A DNA stretch of 64,000 bases. It comes from Atherinomorus stipes (taxonomy: Eukaryota > Chordata > Actinopteri > Atheriniformes > Atherinidae). Below the pieces are notes generated by a model. It did not search any database and was not told where the DNA came from. It was given only the letters and a program-made list of their open reading frames with translations. The position numbers and the translations under genes were made by a program. The stretch covers positions 186,001 to 250,000 of the forward strand of contig JALJCO010003893.1 in assembly GCA_023101725.1 (NCBI GenBank). Reading direction: 5' to 3'. Each line of letters begins with the position of its first letter. The first letter of the stretch is position 1. Below, one piece after another: positions 33,240 to 45,571 of this stretch.

Positions 33240-36200
33240 ACACAAGTGCATTTTCACAAAGACAAGCTATTAGTGCCTGAAAAAAGTTAGAAGCCCATTA
33301 ATTATATGACAAAGTCGGTGAAATGTCTGATACACACCTCACTTTAAAATCTTGTTTCTTAATGCCTGGTTAATTTCTGATGCCCGAGGTGGTAATCAAG
33401 CTGTCAATTAGCAATCAGGAAAAGGTTGCATGATAATTACAGTGAACTGCCCTCTTGTTCCTCTTTTTTCAATCTCTGGAAACATTAAAAACAGGCAGAA
33501 ACCAATGAGGGCTTTGTTCCTGCACAAATACTCAAGAACACACATTGCTGAGTATGACTACTGAGACAGTGACAAGTGTCAAAGAGTTTGTTGTTTTAGT
33601 TTGCATTTATACATAATTTATTTTTCTTCAGTCACTCATTATGATGGGAGTTTCATATAATGTAGAGGTTTTCTATCAACTAAATGCTGATTACCTTATT
33701 TAAGTTTTCCAAATCAAGTAGCAACAGCCCTTATTCAATATTAATTTAAAGATGGAAGCTGGAATATCTGTTTCACCTTCATCCAAGAGATAAGATGTTC
33801 AGATAATGTTTTTGGGTGGAATTTAAGGAGTAGAATTTTTAATGGCCATTAAAAGGGCCAAAAAACATTACCAAAGGTTAAAAATATTCCCCTATTTCGG
33901 GGGAAGAGTCAATAGACCCCCCCCATAAAACCCACCTCCCCCCCCACCCGGACCCCATGTAAATCCGTACTTAAAAGCTCTGATTGTCTCATGAAGCTTT
34001 TGACACCAAGGAAGCAGTTGTCAGCTTAATAATACAATATTTTTTAATCAAAACTCTTTAATCTGCTTAAAATATTCAGTGTGAAAGACCACTGTTCTGT
34101 TCTTAAGATGCATGGTGTGTACTGGCCAGAAAGGTGAGACTACTTGGTAGCACTGTTGTCTCCATAGCAACAAGGTACTTGCTTTGAGTTTCAGTTACCA
34201 TGAAGTCTGCATGCTCTTCATGGGTTATTTCTAGACACTGTCATGATTTCCTATAAGACAACTAAATTTTGAGTTAGTCTAATTTATAATTCAATACTTT
34301 ATAATACTCAAGTTCAAACCAACTCTGTACAGTTATATACATACATCAGTCTCCTGATCTGCATATCATTTTTTTTCATTATATCTTAAAAAGACTTTCC
34401 GGTCCAGAAACAAAAATCTCAACCACTTTATAAAATTATGTTTAAAACACTCTTTTTCATACCATATGCCCTCTTACTATTAATTTTCTTACCACTTAAA
34501 TTTCTGACTCAAAATGACCGAATATGTAATAGGCGGATGGATAATTAAACTTTCATATACAGCAGTACATCTTTCTACTTGAGTGCATCAATTAACATCA
34601 TTGATTAAATTAATAGCTTATAAGACTCCACTTTAACCATAATGACTCATAAATTATTTATCAAGATGTTTTCCTTCCTCTGTTTTTTACATAAACAGCT
34701 TGAATTTTAGTTTGTCACCATGCTAGCGTTCCTCATCATGTCTTTTATTTTCCCACATGATAATATTCATGTTTCACGTGTTGCTCAGGTTTTCCTGGCC
34801 ATCAGGACTTATAAGAGGAGATAGTGGAAGAGCCACAGACCTTTGTAAAACAAGTCATCTTGAGATTAATGGTTTAAGATGTGTGCTGCACAAAAGTCAT
34901 GCTTTTTGACTTTTCTCAGAAAGATGTTGCCTTAGTTTTCGTCCTTGTTTTCCAAAATGATCAGATCTACGTGACAGAGTACAGAGCTACAATCTCTATA
35001 GTATAATGAATTATTTTACTATGTGGCATGAACACTGACAGTGCTATGTCTCTACCGCGTTGTTTTCTGACATTATAACCAGGGGTTAAGATAAGCTGGG
35101 GCCATTTAGGGCCGAGCCCCGACACATCAGCTGATGCGGCATTATGTGATACAATCAATGAAACTTTGTCATGATTTTCAGATCTGAGTAAGTCTTAAGA
35201 CAATATCTTGTGGTGTTTCAAGGTGGCATTATTGAAATGAGCTTAAATGAGTAGCTTCATCAGACCTGTAGAGGATTTATTTGAATGTTTTTGATGAGCT
35301 GATGACACAAGGGAATGGGGCAGGGGAGGTCTTGACAGAAACTATGTTAATATGTCAAATGCTGATGTCTTTTACTCTTAAAGTTATCATTACATGGGAC
35401 TCTGGATTACCAACATTGAAAAAGATCCAGTTTCTGTCTAGCTAATTGAGAAATTTGAGGTCTTAGAAATAAATAAATAAATGAATGGGGAAAAAAGGTT
35501 TTGTTTTTAGGAAATGATAAAATTATTATAAAAGTGGCCATCTGATGTAATAAATAAAAGGGATTTTGTTGAAAATTTATGTGCAAAGTTGATGTTTTTC
35601 AGAAAAGACTATAAAATTAATGATTCAATTTTAATTATTTTATTTTAAATTTGCATTGTGCATTTTTTCTATGTGGAGCATGGATATAGATACCAGATTT
35701 ACTGATTAATTTATCTTAATGTTTAAGCCACATGTGTACGCCGTATATAAACAACCGAATGAGTAAAGTTACTGGCAAATTATTATTTTTGAAGCCCTCT
35801 GATCCCCTTTAACATAAAATCACATCATTTTCTCTACATTTTTTTCTTGCCCAAGAAGTCAAGAATCATACATGAACCAAAATAAAAACCAGATGCTCCT
35901 TTCTCAGACATATCATCGCTGACAGATTTGCATTAATACAAAATGGTCACAAATAGTCTTTTAGTTATGACAACACACAGAGTGAGTTGCTGTTACAGCT
36001 TGTGTCATATTGTAGTATTTTCTGAGGTAAAAGTAAGTGACATTACATCATGACAGTTACTGAAGACAGACAGTAATGCTCAGCATTTAAGCTGCATCCT
36101 TGGACACATAAACTGTTGTTTGGTTAGCTTATGGACTCGTATTTTTTACAGCTACATTATTTCTGCTGTTACAGACTTTTAAACTGGTACTGTAGCTAAT

Positions 36201-36300
36201 GCTATGCTAGGTTGGCATAACCACAGATAGACAGCTGATAACTTAAGCTAAGTCAGTACAACTTTAGCAATGCTAACACAACAAAACAAGCTTCACTATC
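33240..36300. other. AT-rich DNA, mostly unique-looking
   Basis: No gene found. 33850-33960 is another short suspect block with C-runs and A-runs. Confidence 0.4.
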
Positions 36301-36304
36301 AATA

Positions 36305-37602
36305 CAGGGAGTGCAGAATTATTATGCAAATGAGTATTTTGACCACATCATCCTCTTTATGCACGTTGTCTTACTCCAAGCTGTATAGGCCGAAAGCCTA
36401 CTACCAATTAAGCATATCAGGTGATGTGCATCTCTGTAATCAGAAGGGCTGTGGTCTAATGACATCAACACCCTATATCAGGTGTATTAGGCAAACATAA
36501 TTATTACGCAACTTCCTTTCCTTTGGCGAAATGGGTCAGAAGAGGGACTTGACAGGCTCAGAAAAGTCAAAAATAGTGAGATATCTTGCAGAGGGATGCA
36601 GCACTCTTAAAATTGCCAAGCTTCTGAAGCGTGATCATCCAACAATCAAGCGTTTCATTCAAAATAGTCAACAGGGTCGCAAGAAACGTGTGGAAAAACC
36701 AAGGCACAAAATAACTGCCCATGAACTGAGAAAAGTCAAGCGTGCAGCTGCCAAGATGCCACTTGCCAGCAGTTTTGCCATATTTCAGAGCTGCAACATC
36801 ACTGGAGTGCCCAAAAGCACAAGGTGTGCAATACTCAGAGACATGGCCAAGGTAAGAAAGGCTGAAAAAAACCACCACCACTGAACAAGACACACAAGCT
36901 GAAACGTCAAGACTGGGCCAATAAATATCTCCAAGACTGATTTTTCTAAGGTTTTATGGACTGATGTAATGAGAGTGAGTCTTGATGGGCCAGATGGATG
37001 GGCCCGTGGCTGGATCGCTAAAGGGCAGAGAGCTCCAGTCCCACTCAGACACCAGCAAGGTAGAGGTGGGGTACTGGTATGGGCTGGTATCATCAAAGAT
37101 GAGCTTGTGGGGCCTTTTTGGGTTGACGATGGAGTCAAGCACAACTCCCAGTCCCACTGCCAGTTTCTGGAAGACACGCAATGTTGATCATGAACAGATC
37201 AAAACACTGACAGGATCCATGGATGGCAGGCTTTGAGTGTCCTTACAAGGAAAGGTGGCTACATTGGTCACTGATTTGTTCTTGTTTTGTTTTTGGATGT
37301 CAGAAATGTATATTTGTGAATTTTGAGCTGTTATACTGGTTTCCCTGGTGAAAATAAATAATTGAAAAGGGTATATATTTGTTTATTGTTAAGTTGCCAA
37401 ATAATTGTGTTTGCCTGATTGATCAGAAGGGGTGTTGGTGTGATTCACATCCACACCCTATATCTGGTTTCAGAGATGCACATGACCTGATATGCTTAAT
37501 TGGTAGTAGACTTTGAGCCTTTACAGCTTGGAGTAAGACAACATGTATAAAGAGGACGATGTGGTCAAAATACTCATTTGCCTAATAATTCTGCACTCCC
37601 TG
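36305..37602 (+). mobile_element. Tc1/mariner element 1 (DD37E-type family), internally deleted
   Basis: TA duplications lie at 36303-36304 and 37603-37604. The terminal inverted repeats run about 210 bp, starting CAGGGAGTGCAGAATTATTA. 1298 bp long against 1542 bp for element 2 of the same family. The shortfall is an internal deletion in the transposase near 37178, where GAAGACAC is joined to CGCAATGTTGAT. The two members are in opposite orientation, 4 kb apart. Ends and layout are those of Tc1-like transposons; I recall this family as widespread in fishes and moving horizontally (TRT-like), to be confirmed by search. Confidence 0.9.
36531..37235 (+). pseudogene. Tc1-like transposase, frameshifted and deleted
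   Basis: The start MGQKRDLTGSEKSKIVRYLA opens a paired-HTH DNA-binding region. HTH 1 is roughly residues 8-50, then a basic GRKKRVEKPR linker, then HTH 2 to about residue 110. The frame breaks at 36870 (two extra A in an A-run, stop after KNHHH). A second break occurs at CTCCAAGACTGA, one extra base. The first catalytic block reads WTDVM, so the first Asp is present but the following residue differs from element 2 (WTDEM). The segment with the second Asp and the Glu is deleted; the frame resumes at QIKTLTGSMDGRL. It cannot make an active enzyme. Confidence 0.85.
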
Positions 37603-37604
37603 TA

Positions 37605-39141
37605 CATGGCAAAGAGAGTTTAAACTGGAGAAATGTTTAGTAATTGTTAATTTCACAACCTTATAATGAACCTACTTGTCATCGTGCTCCACTTTATGAG
37701 AGGCTCTGTAGGCAGTTCTTGCCTATTCTCTCCCATGGACATAACAAATCCCAATTTAAACCATGTTTATAGTAATAGATTGTGAAACAACTATGTAGTG
37801 GAAAAGTGGACACATGTATGAAATAGATGTTTTCTGGTTATATTGTTTAGTTCAGTTTCCACATGGTGCCTCTGGGCTTTCACAGACAGAAGGGTTTAGA
37901 CTAATATGACATTATTACAGCACAGTGTCATATGACCATAGCCAAGGCTGTTTCTCTCTTAGAGGTGTTTTGGCTCTCAGAGGGAATCACTTGCCAACTA
38001 CACACCAACTGGTCTAAATGCTGTCAGCAAGTCAATATGTTGTTCTGCTTGACCGCTGCGGCTGCTTCTTTTTGCCCTGAGGTTGCCTCTCAGGTATTGC
38101 AGATGGTTGAGAAGGCAGGGCTTTTGACATGTGCGCATGCTACATTTAGAGCAAATATAACATGCTCACGTGTCCCAGAAATGTGGATGGATGCCACCTT
38201 ATACAAGTCCAGATATTTCAACAGTAAACCCTGCTGTCTTCTACTTAAAAAGGAGGAGAAAAAGATTTATCTAAAAATGTTGTTATGCATAAAGTGGCTT
38301 ATGGGTATGAAAGTTGAAAGTGGTGGTGCTCACGTGTTTTTTTTTTTTGTTTTTTTTTCTCATAATGGGTTCATGTATCCAATTATCTTGAGAAATTGTC
38401 TTTATTCAAATGTAGCTGTACCTGGTCTATAACCAATACCAACACAGAAAGACTCACACTCACTCTGCACTGCACAAGAAAAAAAAAAAAAAGAGAGAAT
38501 AAAATAACAGCGATGTCCCAGCAGCTGGGGCACCAGACGTCTACTGTAAAATAACAGGAAAAAGAAAACATTTCCCATAGTAAAAATACCTGGATCTTTG
38601 TTTCATTTTGGTATTTTGATGATTAATCAAGGATATGAATATGTGTAATAAAAATTACCTATAAATATAGTTAAAAACAGCTAGAATATAGAAAAGCAGG
38701 TTTGAAATTACATTATATCAGAAAAACTAATCAGAAAGTGGCTGGACCGAAGTAAGCCCTGGCCCTAATAAGGCTCCACCACCACCACTGATGGTTTCAC
38801 ATCATTTTAACAGGATTAAATATATTTTAAGCCTATAAATCCATTGTATTGACCTTTTGATAGTTTAAAGAATACTTTTTGATATTTGAAACTGCTAAAA
38901 AAAAAAGAAAAAAAAGAAAGCATGTTGTTTTTTATAGTGAATTTTCCCAAAATTACACAAAATAAGTCATTTGCAGATATGAATGTAAACAAATAAAATC
39001 ACTTAAAAAATTTCTTTCAACATTAAGAAAAATATAAGGCTCCTATTCTTATTTACAATCAGTAATTGCATCTAAAAGAAAGACATTAACTGCATAGAAC
39101 TTGAATTTGAAAAATCAATTATTGGATGAAAAATAATTCTG
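37605..39141. other. unique-looking AT-rich DNA
   Basis: A 166-codon ORF at 37932-38432 (plus) has no recognisable domain and ends in a Phe-rich run from a T-tract; I do not call it a gene. Its Cys-rich middle may be worth a search. Confidence 0.35.
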
Positions 39142-39602
39142 AAGACCCACAACAGAACTTTTAGCAGTTTTCTCAGTGACGCATCCATTTCGACGGCTAA
39201 ACTAACATCCATCTTCATCGTACCTGTACTGTGAATCACTCCAGCCAGTAAAAGTCGTATCTTGACTCTTGTTCTGTCCCTTCCTCTCTCTTTTCCTCTC
39301 TTCCTCTGGTAATGGTTCCTTGCATTTCTGTACCGAATCCGACATGATGCATGTTCAAAACACCCGCTATGTTCATGTCTGGTTCAAAGCCGTTTGCTAG
39401 TAAGTGACACAGTGCGCAAAAATAGTCGGCTGTAACGTCAAAGCTGCATCCTGGACGCAAAAGTTATATTGTGCAGTTTCTGAACTTTGGGACGCCACTG
39501 GGCAGTGACGGCTTGGAAATGCGCATAATGAATGTTGGTGTGCCATCAAAACGAGTCACAAAAGCACATTTTTAAGGTCTAAAAGTGATGTTGGGGGTCT
39601 TT
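39142..39602 (-). mobile_element. family B element, copy 2
   Basis: Terminal inverted repeats: AAGACCCACAACAGAACTTT at 39142 and, reversed at the other end, AAGACCCCCAACATCACTTT. 461 bp. Minus-strand interior: ATGTCGGATTCGGTACAGAA, then CAGAGGAAGAGAGGAAAAGA, then AACAAGAGTCAAGATACGAC. The small ORF here starts MSDSVQKCKEPLPEEERKR but diverges from copy 3 after a deletion. No transposase. Superfamily not recognised. Confidence 0.65.
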
Positions 39603-39604
39603 AA

Positions 39605-41600
39605 GATATATTTAAAAAATGTATTTTGACATACTGTTTTATGTGAAATTAAATGACATTGCAGTTCACTGCTTTTAACAAAAAAACAAAACAAAAAAAA
39701 AAAAACACAGAGAATTCACAGTATGAAACTTTTCACCCTTACTTTGGCAGTTAAAATCATCCAGTTCTTTATTCTATTTTATTTTTATTTTTTTTGTTTT
39801 TTTTATCTTATTTAGTTGATTGATAATTCAAATGACACAAAAAGTTTAGAATGATTTAAGAAAGATGTAAAAATAAAAACTTTGTTTTCTATATGGCTAT
39901 TTTCCATCATCCAAGCTAAAATGTGTCACAGGTTCTCATTTAGCTTTCTGTTATCTTTTGGTCTCCATCGATCTCATGTCAATGATAATCCTTTCTCACT
40001 AGAGTTTCAGTGTATACACAACATACAGGTATAAACAATCCAGTTTAGCTGTTAGAATGATGATTGAAGAAGAAAATAAAGGATTTAAATAATGTTGGTA
40101 GTTTCATGTAACTGCTCTCAACTTATTTTTTATTCCTGTATTTAATGTTATTTATCCACAACCTCATTCACTTACAGCTTAATCAGATTTATCAAGTTCA
40201 AAAAAGTTATACAAACTTTAAACCATTCTAGCTGATTCTACTTAGTCACTCCCATTAATGGAAAAATATATTTTTTAAGGCAGCTAGTTTGCTTTTTTTT
40301 TTTTCAAGTAAAGCCAACTAGTTGGATTTTACAATGCAAATTCTGTTACAGTTTTTAACAGTGTGAGCAATAATTTGGACTCACAGCTTTTTGTTTCAAC
40401 CTGGTTGGACCCAGAGCCTGCACAGATTGTCAACATATTTTCCAAAAATAACAGAAACAGACACCATATCTTAAATTCTCCAAAAAAAGAACATGCTTTC
40501 AGTGAAAACCTCCCAAGTCTCATCGTTCTGTTGTTGGTATGTCCCAGTAAGTTATGACAATGTGACATTAAGCGAGGATGAAAAATTCCTAGCCCAGAGA
40601 CTGATGCAGTTAAAGACATTCAGCTCATTAATCTTATTATTTACACCTGTGCTCTTCCCACTGTGACAAGTCAAAAAGGTCCATCTTTTCTCTAGCTTGC
40701 GCCTAATGTACATGATCAGTTAGTGAATCAGTCAGGTGTCAGCTCAGTGAAGAGCCAATCTACCTGCTTGCCAGCCAGAAAATTAAGGCTAGGTTTTTGA
40801 TAGATTGACACAAATTTCCTCCCTGTTTGAAAGTCCAGGCCAGAACACTGTATGCGTGGTGAGTTCAGATTATCTGTGAGGATTTTACCTGATCAGGATC
40901 TAGGAATCATCGCTGCAGTTTTGGTCTTTATCATGTAGTTTTGACTCATATGCATAATGTTGCCAGTGTTACTTCACCTGCTATCACTTAATAATCACAT
41001 TGGTATAACAAATTTTCAAGGAATCTTGAAACTTCTTTAAAATTGGGCACAACAGCAGCACTGTTAAAGAAAAAAGAACAGTTTTACTGGGAAATCTTTG
41101 GTTTAAGGTTCTATTTAAACCTTGACGGGCTTTACTTGCAGACTTGATGGGATCAAAAAAGATATTTTACATGCTTACATAAATGTTTGTTATACTTCAT
41201 TCAAAGATGTCTCTTGAAACATCAAAGTCACAAGGATGAGATAGTTACCACCCACAAGATTAGATTGTGCGTGTTGTAAAATCTTTCTTGAGTCATAGTT
41301 TTTTCAGAATTGACCCCATCACTATAACAATGTATACCAATGTGCATTCACACCAGGATTGTTCACTAGACTCGGTACGATTGATGACTCGAATCAGTTG
41401 GGGGGTGCAACATTCTTCTGGACTGAGTTTGCGTTCACACCGCAACACTGATATTAACCGAACCTTTTAAATAACGTGTTCCACTACCGACCAGAGGTGG
41501 TGCTGCATCAAGGATTACTGGAAGAGAAGTCAAGACAGAAAATGAAGAATAACACTGGTTCTTCTCATAGATATCAGATGCCACTGCTGACCATTGGAAC
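39605..41600. other. AT-rich DNA with a MITE fragment
   Basis: Mostly featureless. 41345-41475 (GTTTGCGTTCACACCGCAAC) resembles the edge of a common fish MITE; its partner end was not found. Confidence 0.35.
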
Positions 41601-41604
41601 AATA

Positions 41605-43146
41605 CAGGGAGTGCAGAATTATTAGGCAAATGAGTATTTTGACCACATCATCATCTTTATGCATGTTGTCTTACTCCAAGCTGTATAGGCCCAAAGCCTA
41701 CTAGCAATTAAGAATATCAGGTGATGTGCATCTCTGTAATCAGAAGGGCTGTGGTCTAATGACATCAACACCCTATATCAGGCGTATAAGGCAAACACAA
41801 TTATTAGGCAAATAAATATATACCAATTTAAATTATTTTCACCAGGGAAACCAATATAACAGCTCAACATTCACAAATATACATTTCTGACATTCAAAAA
41901 CAAAACAAAAACAAATCAGTGACCAATATAGCCACCTTTCTTTGCAAGGACACTCAAAAGCTGCCATCCATGGATCCTGTCAGTGTTTTGATCTGTTCAC
42001 CATCAACATTGTGTGCAGCAGCAACCACAGCCTCCCAGACACTGTTCAGAGAGGTGGACTGTTTTCCCTCCTTGTAAATCTCACATTTGATGAGGGACCA
42101 CAGGTTCTCTATGGGGTTCAGATCAGGTGAACGAGGAGGCCATGTCATTAGTTTTTCTTCTTTTAGACCCTTTCTTGCCAGCCACGCTGTGGAGTACTTG
42201 GATGCGTGTGATGGAGCATTGTCCTGCATGAAAATCAGGTTTTTCTTGAAGGATGCAGACTTCTTCCTGTACCACTGCTTGAAGAAGGTGTCTTCCAGAA
42301 ACTGGCAGTAGGACTGGTAGTTGAGCTTGACTCCATCCTCAACCCAAAAAGGCCCCACAAGCTCATCTTTGATGATACAGGCCCATACCAGTACACCACT
42401 GCCACCTTGCTGGCGTCTGAGTCGGACTGGAGCTCTCTGCCCTTTACCGATCCAGCCACGGGCCCATCCATCTGGCCCATCAAGTCTCACTCTCATTTCA
42501 TCGGTCCATAAAACCTTAGAAAAATCAGTCTTTGAGATATTTCTTGGCCCAGTCTTGACGTTTCAGCTTGTGTGTCTTGTTCAGTGGTGGTGGTTTTTCA
42601 GCCTTTCTTACCTTGGCCATGTCTCTGAGTATTGCACACCTTGTGCTTTTGGGCACTCCAGTGATGTTGCAGCTCTGAAATATGGCAAAACTGCTGGCAA
42701 GTGGCATCTTGGCAGCTGCATGCTTGACTTTTCTCAGTTCATGGGCAGTTATTTTGCACCTTGGTTTTTCCAGACGTTTCTGGACTATTTTGAATGAAAC
42801 GCTTGATTGTTGGATGATCACACTTCAGAAGCTTGGCAATTTTAAGAGTGCTGCATCCCTCTGCAAGATATCCCACTATTTTTTACTTTTCGGAGCCTGT
42901 CAAGTCCCTCTTCTGACCCATTTCGCCAAAGGAAAGGAAGTTGCCTAATAATTATGTCTGCCTAATACACCTGATATAGGATGTTGATGTGATTAGACCA
43001 CAGCCCTTCTGATTACAGAGATGCACATGACCTGATATGCTTAATTGGTAGTAGGCTTTCAGCCTTTACAGCTTGGAGTAAGACAACATGCATACAGAGG
43101 ATGATGTGGTCAAAATACTCATTTGCCTATAATTCTGCACTCCCTG
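41605..43146 (-). mobile_element. Tc1/mariner element 2 (DD37E-type family), near full length
   Basis: TA duplications lie at 41603-41604 and 43147-43148. The inverted repeats run about 210 bp and start CAGGGAGTGCAGAATTATTA, like element 1. The transposase is on the minus strand. This copy keeps the region deleted from element 1 but carries small frameshifting indels. The right terminal repeat has lost a base in its TTGCCTATAATTCTG word. Confidence 0.92.
41954..42921 (-). pseudogene. Tc1-like transposase, DD37E spacing, frameshifted
   Basis: Start at 42921 (ATGGGTCAGAAGAGGGACTT). An 11-bp deletion relative to element 1 falls in the linker (AATAGTCCAGAAACG), breaking the frame between the two HTH motifs. 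The frame reopens at 42821 through HTH 2 to KRQDWAKKYLKD, then breaks again at CTCAAAGACTGA with one extra base, just before the catalytic domain. The catalytic frame has WTDEM (first Asp), LIFMQDNAPSH (second Asp) and SPDLNPIENLW (Glu). I count 37 residues between the last Asp and the Glu, against 34 in classic Tc1. All three acidic residues are present, so the catalytic core is preserved but unreachable in one frame. Confidence 0.88.
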
Positions 43147-43148
43147 TA

Positions 43149-44420
43149 CGTCAACTGCCATCTTGAGCAGGGGGAGCTGAGTCTTCTCATTGCATTATAT
43201 TTCTGAATAAATACACCATAACTGACTCAATGTTCAACTGATTTTCAAGCTGTTTCGTTAATAGATATCTGATATTTATGATAAAACATAGATCATTTCA
43301 TTTACATATGCACATACTTAAACACATATCCACATGCATACATATACTGTATCATTCAAATCATAAAACAGAGAAAAATTGCCATAATAAAAAAAAAGTA
43401 ATAAATACCCCAAAACCAAACACAGTCTTAATTTATTCATTTTCTGTTGTAGTAAAAGCAACAAATTTGAACACATAAAAATCAGGATGAATGTAACCAA
43501 CAATAGAACAATCCATGTGAATTTAGAGTATTCATTCTCCCACGCACTCATTCAGACACACTTAAATGCATACATATACTGATTTTATTATTATTTATAC
43601 ATATTTGATTACATTTGTGGAAAAAGAAGCACCAATCAATATAAATAAAAAGGATATACAAAATATAAATAAATGAGCCCTATGACAGACTGGTGACCTG
43701 TCCAGGGGGTACCCTGCCTTCCACCTGATAATAGCTGGGATTTACTCTAGCAACCTCTGCAACCCTGAACTGGATGAATAATAGTAGTGAGGCACAAATT
43801 TAATGAATAAAGAAATAAGCTTTAATTCAAATCCCAAAAACAGAAAAAAAAAACTCAGAAATTGCCACAATGAAAAAAAAAAAAGTTCTAAATACCCCAA
43901 AACCAAACACATGAAACCTTAATTGATTCATTTTCTGTTGTAGTAAAAACTACAAATTTGAACACATAAAAATCAGGTTGAATGTTACGTAACAGTAGAA
44001 TAATCTATGTAAATTTATTCATTCTCTTCATGCCCATCATCCAGTATTACTTCAGGTAATTGCGATCTGAATTTGTTGTCTCAGCTACCAGGTAAGTGTA
44101 ATAAGTCTAGATAAATAAATAGTATTCTACATCAGTCAGGTATATTAGAATAACTCATTAATTTATTCATTCATTCATTCATTCATTCATGTAATGTTGA
44201 AAAAAATGTCATCTCAGAATATTGCATTTTAACATCAAGGAGTTGGCACTAATTAATTAAGTAAGTTTTAAATTTTTACATGAGATTTAATTTAAAAAGG
44301 AAAAATTTCTGTTTCTTCTACAATTATTTAGTGAGCACTGAAATATTTTGATCGCATGAGAAATTGTCATGAGACAAACTTTGCAAAAACAGTCAGAAAA
44401 AATAAAAATAGATGGTATCA
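43149..44420. repeat. AT-rich DNA with an internal direct duplication
   Basis: About 180 bp at 43375-43550 recurs at 43845-44030 (shared AAATACCCCAAAACCAAACA, TTCATTTTCTGTTGTAGTAA, TTTGAACACATAAAAATCAG). Between them, 43681-43765 is a minus-strand scrap of the dispersed repeat seen at 3905-4143. (ATTC)n lies at 44157-44190. Confidence 0.6.
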
Positions 44421-44424
44421 CTCC

Positions 44425-44575
44425 TTTCAAACGAGTTGACTGTCCAGTTATGTCAAAGTCTTCTGGTCTGAAATGACAGCTGCAGATGACTGAACAGTCT
44501 TTTGGCACAAAGTCTCTCCTACTGAGTGCTGCCATACCTGCGTCCTTCCTTTTTCTTTCGGAAATCTACATACAA
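44425..44575 (-). pseudogene. THAP domain exon remnant
   Basis: On the minus strand TTTTGTATGTAG, a splice-acceptor-like end, is followed by FPKEKGRTQVW, then after a one-base slip AALSRRDFVPKDCSVICSCH and FRPEDFDITGQSTRLKGVIPSIF. These match the second half of a THAP zinc-finger domain: the RFPK block, Trp, the CSxHF pair and the P-x-x-F end. The first Cys pair would lie in an upstream exon that I cannot see. THAP domains occur in P-element-type transposases and in host DNA-binding proteins. Without partners I read this as a transposon or processed remnant. Confidence 0.6.
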
Positions 44576-45504
44576 AACAACCACATCTGAACAACACAAA
44601 ACATGACACGAAACGTAACCTAACTATTGATATGGACCTAGACCTAGAGCATCTAGTGTATATATCTATGGGTGCTTCTGTTGGCAGGACAGCTTCTGTT
44701 TTTAGCACGTAACAGTAAAACATGGAGCTGCATCAGATCCTCCCAGTCTTGGGTTGATTATACAGTATTTCTCTCACTTTTAGAAAGTTCTTCCATCTCA
44801 CACCACAAGATTTTTCTCCTGGCCAGAGCCACCCATCATCCCACAGGCACGTATGTTTTGGTTGTTGTGGCCGTACATTTGGCTCAGCTGCAGAGGGGAT
44901 GAGTGGAGTGGTGGTTCAGGAGTGCAGACGAGGCCCAGCTGCATCTAAATACTAATTACCTGCCTTTATCTGCAGTAATGGGCCATGGCTCCAGAAGGAG
45001 AGGACCAAGCCAATCTGAGCCAACAGCGCTGGCTGAATAAGCAAGCATTACCCAAATAAACCCTTAAACAGTTATTGTGTTTGTGCTGCTTGCCTTGGGT
45101 CCCTGATGGGAGCATGACTGCAACAGTACAGTTGTGCAGTGAACCCACGATGGAACTTTGGTCCACTTTAAACAGGGAGATTCACATGTGTAGGTGGACT
45201 AAAGCCAGGTGTGCACTACAGGATTCTTCAAACCTTCACAGATGTGGAGAGTACACACTTGATGATTACAAAAGAGCACAAGATCTTTCTCCTCTGATCA
45301 TATACAGTAGTGTGGGGTAGAGCCCTGAACTGCAGGCCCAGGCCCGGGGTGCAGTGATATGAACGTGGAGAAAATAGTGCAGAGCGATTGGGGGATCCTA
45401 ATTTTTTGTGGCTGTGATTTTGTGGTTCAATATTATCATGCTTTCAAACCCATATTGATTCATGAAGTGAAACCATTTATTTTTGCGACCCTGGAAACTA
45501 GCCG
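44576..45504. other. mixed-composition DNA, nothing certain
   Basis: 44890-45060 has an AAATAAACCC polyadenylation-like word and a smooth non-coding look, perhaps an old LTR or repeat tail. No ORF with recognised motif. Confidence 0.25.
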
Positions 45505-45571
45505 GTGTCTGTACCAGATGTGCTCGGGTTACCAGATTGGCTCTGGGGCCTGTGCTTGGCGATGCCATCAC
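45505..45571 (+). repeat. inverted-repeat partner of 46936-47010
   Basis: Shared words: GTGCTCGGGTTACCAGATTG here; ATGCTCGGGTTACCACATTG in the reverse complement of 46936-47010. About 65 bp matched, 1.4 kb apart, with the tRNA-like heads between them. Confidence 0.5.

Noticed and set aside
36567..37181. Minus-strand ORFs over Tc1 element 1, and plus-strand ORFs over element 2 (42321-42797)
   Set aside because: Antisense shadows of the transposase.
37932..38432. 166-codon plus-strand ORF
   Set aside because: No known motif, odd composition and a Phe run from a T-tract; no splice or neighbour evidence.
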